NCBI GenBank assembly: GCA_937991555.1
Contig: CALKHU010000160.1
Location: 1-9,130 of the forward strand
Length of the DNA: 9,130 nt
DNA from: an uncultured Caulobacter sp.
Lineage (GTDB): Bacteria; Pseudomonadota; Alphaproteobacteria; Caulobacterales; Caulobacteraceae
Direction: 5' to 3'
Within the stretch, counting starts at the first letter, position 1; every line of letters starts with the position of its first letter. The position numbers were made by a program, and so were the translations under genes. The notes under the pieces are model-generated. The model did not search any database. It was not told where the DNA came from and saw only the letters and a list, made by a program, of their open reading frames with translations. Below, piece by piece: positions 5,958 through 9,130 of the stretch.

Positions 5958-6513
5958 TCTGGTGTTTCAGGGCGCCGCCGACGTGGATCGGGATCATCGC
6001 CAGCAGGCAGACGATCAGCGTCCAGTGCATCCATTCGGCCGCCGCCTCCACCGCCCACAGCGCCGGATTCGACAGGTCCTGCAGCGGCAGCAACGGCCAT
6101 GGCAACCCGACCAGGCTGAGCTCCTGCTCGCGGGCGGTCGCCGACACCATCGCCCAGCCCGAGAGCGGCAGTCCGAACAGGCAGCTGTAGAAGACGTAGT
6201 GCGTGATCCGGGCGGCGATGCTCTCCCACCCCGGCTTGTCGGCGTCGTTGATCACGTCCGGCGCCAGCAGCCGCCAGCTTCCCCGGGCGATGACGAGCAC
6301 GAGCATGAGGACGCCGACGGCGAAGTGGACGTCATAGGCCGCGACCTTGCCGCCGCCCACCGGCAGGCGCCCCATCCACCATCCCCAGCCGAGCTGGAAG
6401 AACACCATCGCCGCCATCGTCCAGTGGAAGACGATCGCGACCGGCGAAAAACGCCCCTCGTCGGCGTGGCCCGCCGCCCATTCCAGGATGTTGACGACCA
6501 GCCTGTCGATCAC
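5782..6513 (-). CDS. Cytochrome b561 family membrane protein
   Basis: This 243-aa four-helix di-haem b protein (prokaryotic b561 / Ni-Fe hydrogenase b-subunit-like fold) would move electrons between quinone and periplasmic or membrane partners. Helices lie at about 24-48, 60-82, 102-124 and 160-184. Candidate haem ligands are H30 (IVFHW), H63 (DVHF), H105 (THYVFY), H163 (WMHW) and H177 (PIHVGG). The segment HVGGALKHQIIDRDDVV is typical of the family's end. The start is GTG 6513-6511, overlapping the stop of the CtaG-like gene by 4 nt (GTGA), with GGGAG (6528-6524) 10 nt upstream. The frame extends further upstream only as shadow sequence. After the family domain ends near residue 198, a tail of about 45 residues holds 13 Arg, which is unusual and overlaps the c4 gene. 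Confidence 0.92.
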   Translation of the reverse strand: MIDRLVVNILEWAAGHADEGRFSPVAIVFHWTMAAMVFFQLGWGWWMGRLPVGGGKVAAYDVHFAVGVLMLVLVIARGSWRLLAPDVINDADKPGWESIAARITHYVFYSCLFGLPLSGWAMVSATAREQELSLVGLPWPLLPLQDLSNPALWAVEAAAEWMHWTLIVCLLAMIPIHVGGALKHQIIDRDDVVHGMLPIVPQPPRRRTGWQRRWRAVEKRIAALASRLWPASRHRPEPRRRPT

Positions 6514-7253
6514 CCCGGGCGCGCTCCCGCCGCGCCGCCCGCTCCGATCCTGCGCCCGACGACGGCGAGCGCCGCGAACAGGTACAGCGCCGCCGCCGGC
6601 GCCCACATGATCAGGCCCGCGATCTGCTGGTCTTCCAGCGGGGTCAGGCCGAACGCGGCCGTCGTGCCCAGGTGCGGCGCGTACAGGGGCGCGGGAGCGA
6701 AGGTGATGAGGGCGCCCAGCAGGCCCATCTGGACCATGGCCGCCAGCAGCGCGCCGACCGCCTGCAGGGTCGGGGCCGTCCGCAGCGCGACCCAGAACCA
6801 GGCGGCGCCGAGCAGAAGACTGGCCTGCATGAGCCAGTAGACCGCATCGCTGGACAGCGCGGCCGCGTAGGCGCCGGGCGCGTGCCAGACCCAGAACAGG
6901 GCGCCCGAGACGATGGTGGCCAGCGCCAGCGGACTGGCCTCACGCCTCGGGAGGCTCCAGGCGAGCAGCGGCGCGGCGACCGCGACGAGCAGGAGATGGT
7001 GCACCGTCCGGGCCGTGAACAGGGCGGCGCTGAGCGCGCAGAGCGGCGACACGAAGATCGCCGCCAGGACGGCGATGGCCGCGAGGGCGGGGGGGCGCTG
7101 GTCCGGCCGGCTCCGCCAGAGAACGGCCGCGACGGCGAGGCCGATCCCGGCGACAAGCGGCGGGTCCAGGTTCCAGCGTGCGAGAACCTCGGCCGGCGTG
7201 GGCGCGATCCCGCAGTAGGGAGCCCAGACCATGGCTGTCCCCGGGGCCATCAT
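6510..7253 (-). CDS. ctaG: Caa3_CtaG-family cytochrome c oxidase assembly protein
   Basis: This 247-aa multi-helix inner-membrane protein belongs to the family named for Bacillus CtaG, which is needed for a functional caa3 oxidase, probably through copper delivery to subunit I. It is unrelated to Cox11, which is sometimes also called CtaG. Family motifs seen are FVSPLCALSAALFTARTVHH (67-86, with His85 and His86), WVWHAPGAYAAAL (121-133) and LTPLEDQQIAGLIMW (203-217). Six to seven hydrophobic segments fill the protein. The start is ATG 7253-7251, which overlaps the dehydrogenase TGA (ATGA). A second ATG follows at once, so the N-terminus could be one residue shorter. Its position in the dehydrogenase operon rather than the oxidase operon is notable, but it most plausibly serves the caa3 oxidase next door. 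Confidence 0.9.
   Translation of the reverse strand: MMAPGTAMVWAPYCGIAPTPAEVLARWNLDPPLVAGIGLAVAAVLWRSRPDQRPPALAAIAVLAAIFVSPLCALSAALFTARTVHHLLLVAVAAPLLAWSLPRREASPLALATIVSGALFWVWHAPGAYAAALSSDAVYWLMQASLLLGAAWFWVALRTAPTLQAVGALLAAMVQMGLLGALITFAPAPLYAPHLGTTAAFGLTPLEDQQIAGLIMWAPAAALYLFAALAVVGRRIGAGGAAGARPG
6524..6528 (-). promoter_or_regulatory. Shine-Dalgarno site supporting the GTG start of cytochrome b561
   Basis: GGGAG on the minus strand lies 10 nt before GTG 6513-6511, inside the end of the CtaG-like gene. Together with the GTGA stop/start overlap, it supports this start over upstream shadow codons. Confidence 0.5.
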
Positions 7254-9130
7254 CGGGGCAGGGCGTAGGCGATCACGTGGTCGCCGCGGCGGGTCTCCAT
7301 GAAATGGTGCCCGCCCGCCATGATCACCAGGTACTGCCTGCCGTCCTGCTCGTAGACCATCGGGTTGGCCTGGCCGCCGGCCGGCAGGCGATCCGACCAG
7401 AGGGTTTCGCCGGTGCGGATGTCGATCGCGCGGATCAGGTCGTCTGTGGCCGCGGCGATGAAGACCAGCCCGCCCGCCGTGACCACAGAGCCGCCGTTGT
7501 TGGGCGTGCCGATATCGATCGGCAGCATGGACGGAATCCCGAACGGGCCGTTGTTCCGCGCCGTACCGAGCGGCCGGTCCCAGAGCGTGCGGCCGGTGCG
7601 CAGGTCGATGGCCCGGATGCCGCCGTAGGGCGGCTGCTTGCACAGCAGCCCTGTGAAGCTCATGCGCCAGCCGGCGTTGACGTCGATCGCATAGGGCACG
7701 CCGGCTTGGGGATCGCCGGCCCCCTCGGCCCCGGGCGTTCCGCCCCGCGCCGCATTGCCCTCGGTCCGGGCCTTGAGTCGCGGGTCCCCCCGCGGGAACC
7801 AGCCCTTGCGGTCCGCCTCGGCGCGAGGCACCAGGCGGTTGTAGTTCGGCATGTCGTTGTAGTTGGCGATGATCACGCCCCGGGCCGGGTCCACCGCGAC
7901 GCCGCCCCAGTCCGAACCCCCGTTGTAGCCGGGATACTGGATCCAGCGCCGGTCTGCGGTCGGGGCGGTGTAGAAGCCCTGATAGGCGGCCCGCCGGAAA
8001 CCGATGCGGCAGATCATCTGGTCGATCGGCGACATGCCCCACATGTCCTTTTCCCTCAGGTCGGGCTTGCGCAGGGCGTGGAACAGGGAGAACGGCTGCG
8101 TCGCCGACCGTTCGGCCGGCTCGACGCCGCCCTGGGGAACCGAGCGCTCCGCCACGCGCGTCAGGGGAACCCCGGTGCGCCGGTCGAGCACATAGAGGTC
8201 GCCCTGCTTGCTGGGCAGGAGGATGGCGGGCGCCGCGCCGTCGCCGGTCGGAAAATCGACCAGCGTGCCCTGGGACCCGAGATCGTAGTCCCACACGTCC
8301 TTGTGCACGGTCTGGAAGCTCCAGACGGGCTTGCCGCTCGTCACATCGAGGGCGACCAGCGCCGTCGAGTAGCGGTTCTCGAGGTCGGACCGGTCGGCGC
8401 TGTAGTAGTCGGCCGCGGAGTTGCCCAGCGGCAGAAAGACCAGGCCCAGGCTCTCGTCGCCGCTGGCTGTTGTCCACATGTTCGGCGTTCCGCGCGTGTA
8501 GGTCTGGCCGTCCGGCGGCGCGCCGGTCAGGTCCGGGCGCGTCATGTCCCAGGCCCACCGCAGGGCGCCGGTGACGACGTCGAAGCCCTGGATGACGCCG
8601 GACGGAGCGCTGTTGGTCTGGCCGTCGAGCACCTGGTGGCCGGTGACGATCACGCCCCTGACGATGGTCGGGGCGGACGTGATGGACACCATGCCAGGCA
8701 CGACCTCCCCCATGCCCGCCTTGATGTCGACCGCGCCGTCGACGCCGAAGCCGGAGCAGGGACGGCCCGTCCGGGCGTCGACGGCCACCAGGCGACCGTC
8801 GAGGGTGCCCTCGATGACGCGGGCGCGGCATTCGACCTCCGTCGCGCCGCCGGCGGCCGGCGTCTCGTGGTAGGCCACGCCGCGGCAGGCGGCGGTGTAG
8901 GGAATCCAGTCGTCGGACACCTTCGGGTCGTAGCGCCAGCGCTCCTTGCCGGTCGCGGCGTCCAGGGCGATGAGGATGTTGCGGGCCGAGCAGAGGTAGA
9001 CGGTGTCGCCGATCTTGAGCGGGGTCGTCTCGGCGCCCCATTTTTCCTCCGGAAGGTCGCCGGTGCGGTAGGTCCAGGCGCGCTCGAGCTTGCGCACATT
9101 CCCGGCGTTGACCTGGGTCAGCGGGGAGTA
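7250..9130 (-). CDS. PQQ-dependent membrane glucose dehydrogenase-family quinoprotein (5' truncated by window)
   Basis: This periplasmic eight-bladed quinoprotein domain resembles E. coli Gcd closely. It would oxidise a sugar or polyol and hand electrons to ubiquinone. The frame is open to base 9130 (YSPLTQVNAGN precedes the GTG at 9097-9095), so that GTG is internal and the N-terminus, where Gcd has membrane helices, lies outside. Of 626 visible residues, matches to Gcd include CRGVAYHE (about 82-89), SGVIQGFDVVTGALRWAWD (about 177-195), QTVHKDVWDYD (about 273-283, containing the Asp equivalent to the catalytic Asp466 of E. coli), SKQGDLYVLDRR (about 308-318, containing the PQQ-contacting Lys) and AGGQANPMVYEQDGRQYLVI near the end. 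Glucose, quinate and shikimate dehydrogenases share this family, so the substrate is open. A stretch around 445-480, rich in Gly/Ala, is a variable loop. It heads the three-gene operon as seen here. Confidence 0.94.
   Translation of the reverse strand, partial: YSPLTQVNAGNVRKLERAWTYRTGDLPEEKWGAETTPLKIGDTVYLCSARNILIALDAATGKERWRYDPKVSDDWIPYTAACRGVAYHETPAAGGATEVECRARVIEGTLDGRLVAVDARTGRPCSGFGVDGAVDIKAGMGEVVPGMVSITSAPTIVRGVIVTGHQVLDGQTNSAPSGVIQGFDVVTGALRWAWDMTRPDLTGAPPDGQTYTRGTPNMWTTASGDESLGLVFLPLGNSAADYYSADRSDLENRYSTALVALDVTSGKPVWSFQTVHKDVWDYDLGSQGTLVDFPTGDGAAPAILLPSKQGDLYVLDRRTGVPLTRVAERSVPQGGVEPAERSATQPFSLFHALRKPDLREKDMWGMSPIDQMICRIGFRRAAYQGFYTAPTADRRWIQYPGYNGGSDWGGVAVDPARGVIIANYNDMPNYNRLVPRAEADRKGWFPRGDPRLKARTEGNAARGGTPGAEGAGDPQAGVPYAIDVNAGWRMSFTGLLCKQPPYGGIRAIDLRTGRTLWDRPLGTARNNGPFGIPSMLPIDIGTPNNGGSVVTAGGLVFIAAATDDLIRAIDIRTGETLWSDRLPAGGQANPMVYEQDGRQYLVIMAGGHHFMETRRGDHVIAYALPR

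Noticed and set aside
6514..6606. Upstream extension of cytochrome b561 to an ATG at 6606
   Set aside because: The added residues are Arg/Gly-rich shadow of the CtaG-like gene's end; the GTG at 6513 has a Shine-Dalgarno and a 4-nt overlap.
7254..9041. Upstream extension of the CtaG-like frame to an 843-aa protein
   Set aside because: The extra part is an out-of-frame shadow of the quinoprotein gene; the CtaG domain begins at the ATG at 7253.
9095..9097. GTG as the start of the quinoprotein gene
   Set aside because: The frame continues to the window edge as YSPLTQVNAGN, a stretch typical of the family just before this point, so the gene starts outside the window.

Overview
This is a GC-rich window that reads like a chromosomal respiratory locus of an aerobic Gram-negative bacterium, most likely an alphaproteobacterium. 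That assignment rests on codon bias, the fused cox subunit I/III architecture and periplasmic quinoprotein oxidation, and it is inference. I see no mobile element, tRNA, rRNA or CRISPR array.

Layout, left to right. (1) Bases 1-633 (+) carry the C-terminal half of a GabD-type succinate-semialdehyde dehydrogenase, cut by the window edge. (2) Bases 634-942 are a convergent spacer with a strong GC-rich hairpin (677-709) and one weak small ORF. (3) Bases 943 to about 5109 (-) form a compact cytochrome c oxidase operon. Its order of transcription is: a lipoprotein mono-haem cytochrome c, subunit II with a fused cytochrome c domain, subunit I with a fused subunit III-like C-terminus, then a small three-helix membrane protein. 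(4) Bases 5229-5957 (+) encode a di-haem cytochrome c4-type lipoprotein, divergent from the oxidase operon. (5) Bases 5782-9130 (-) form a second operon: a PQQ-dependent dehydrogenase of the membrane glucose dehydrogenase family (5' end outside the window), a Caa3_CtaG-family oxidase assembly protein, and a cytochrome b561. The last gene runs 176 nt into the 3' end of the c4 gene on the opposite strand.

Four of the five same-strand junctions are 4-nt stop/start overlaps (ATGA or GTGA); the fifth has a 2-nt gap. The coupling suggests one functional unit. The quinoprotein oxidises a sugar or polyol in the periplasm, electrons pass through quinone and/or cytochrome b561 and the tethered c-type cytochromes, and a caa3-type oxidase reduces oxygen. 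CtaG would help copper insertion into the oxidase. The electron route is inference.

The points most worth a second look are these. The oxidase subunit I has Gln at the K-channel lysine position and lacks both D-channel asparagines. The first cytochrome c gene has no ATG, GTG or TTG start in frame and may carry a one-base frameshift in its signal peptide. The c4 and b561 genes overlap tail to tail. A quinoprotein dehydrogenase is translationally linked to an oxidase copper-assembly factor.
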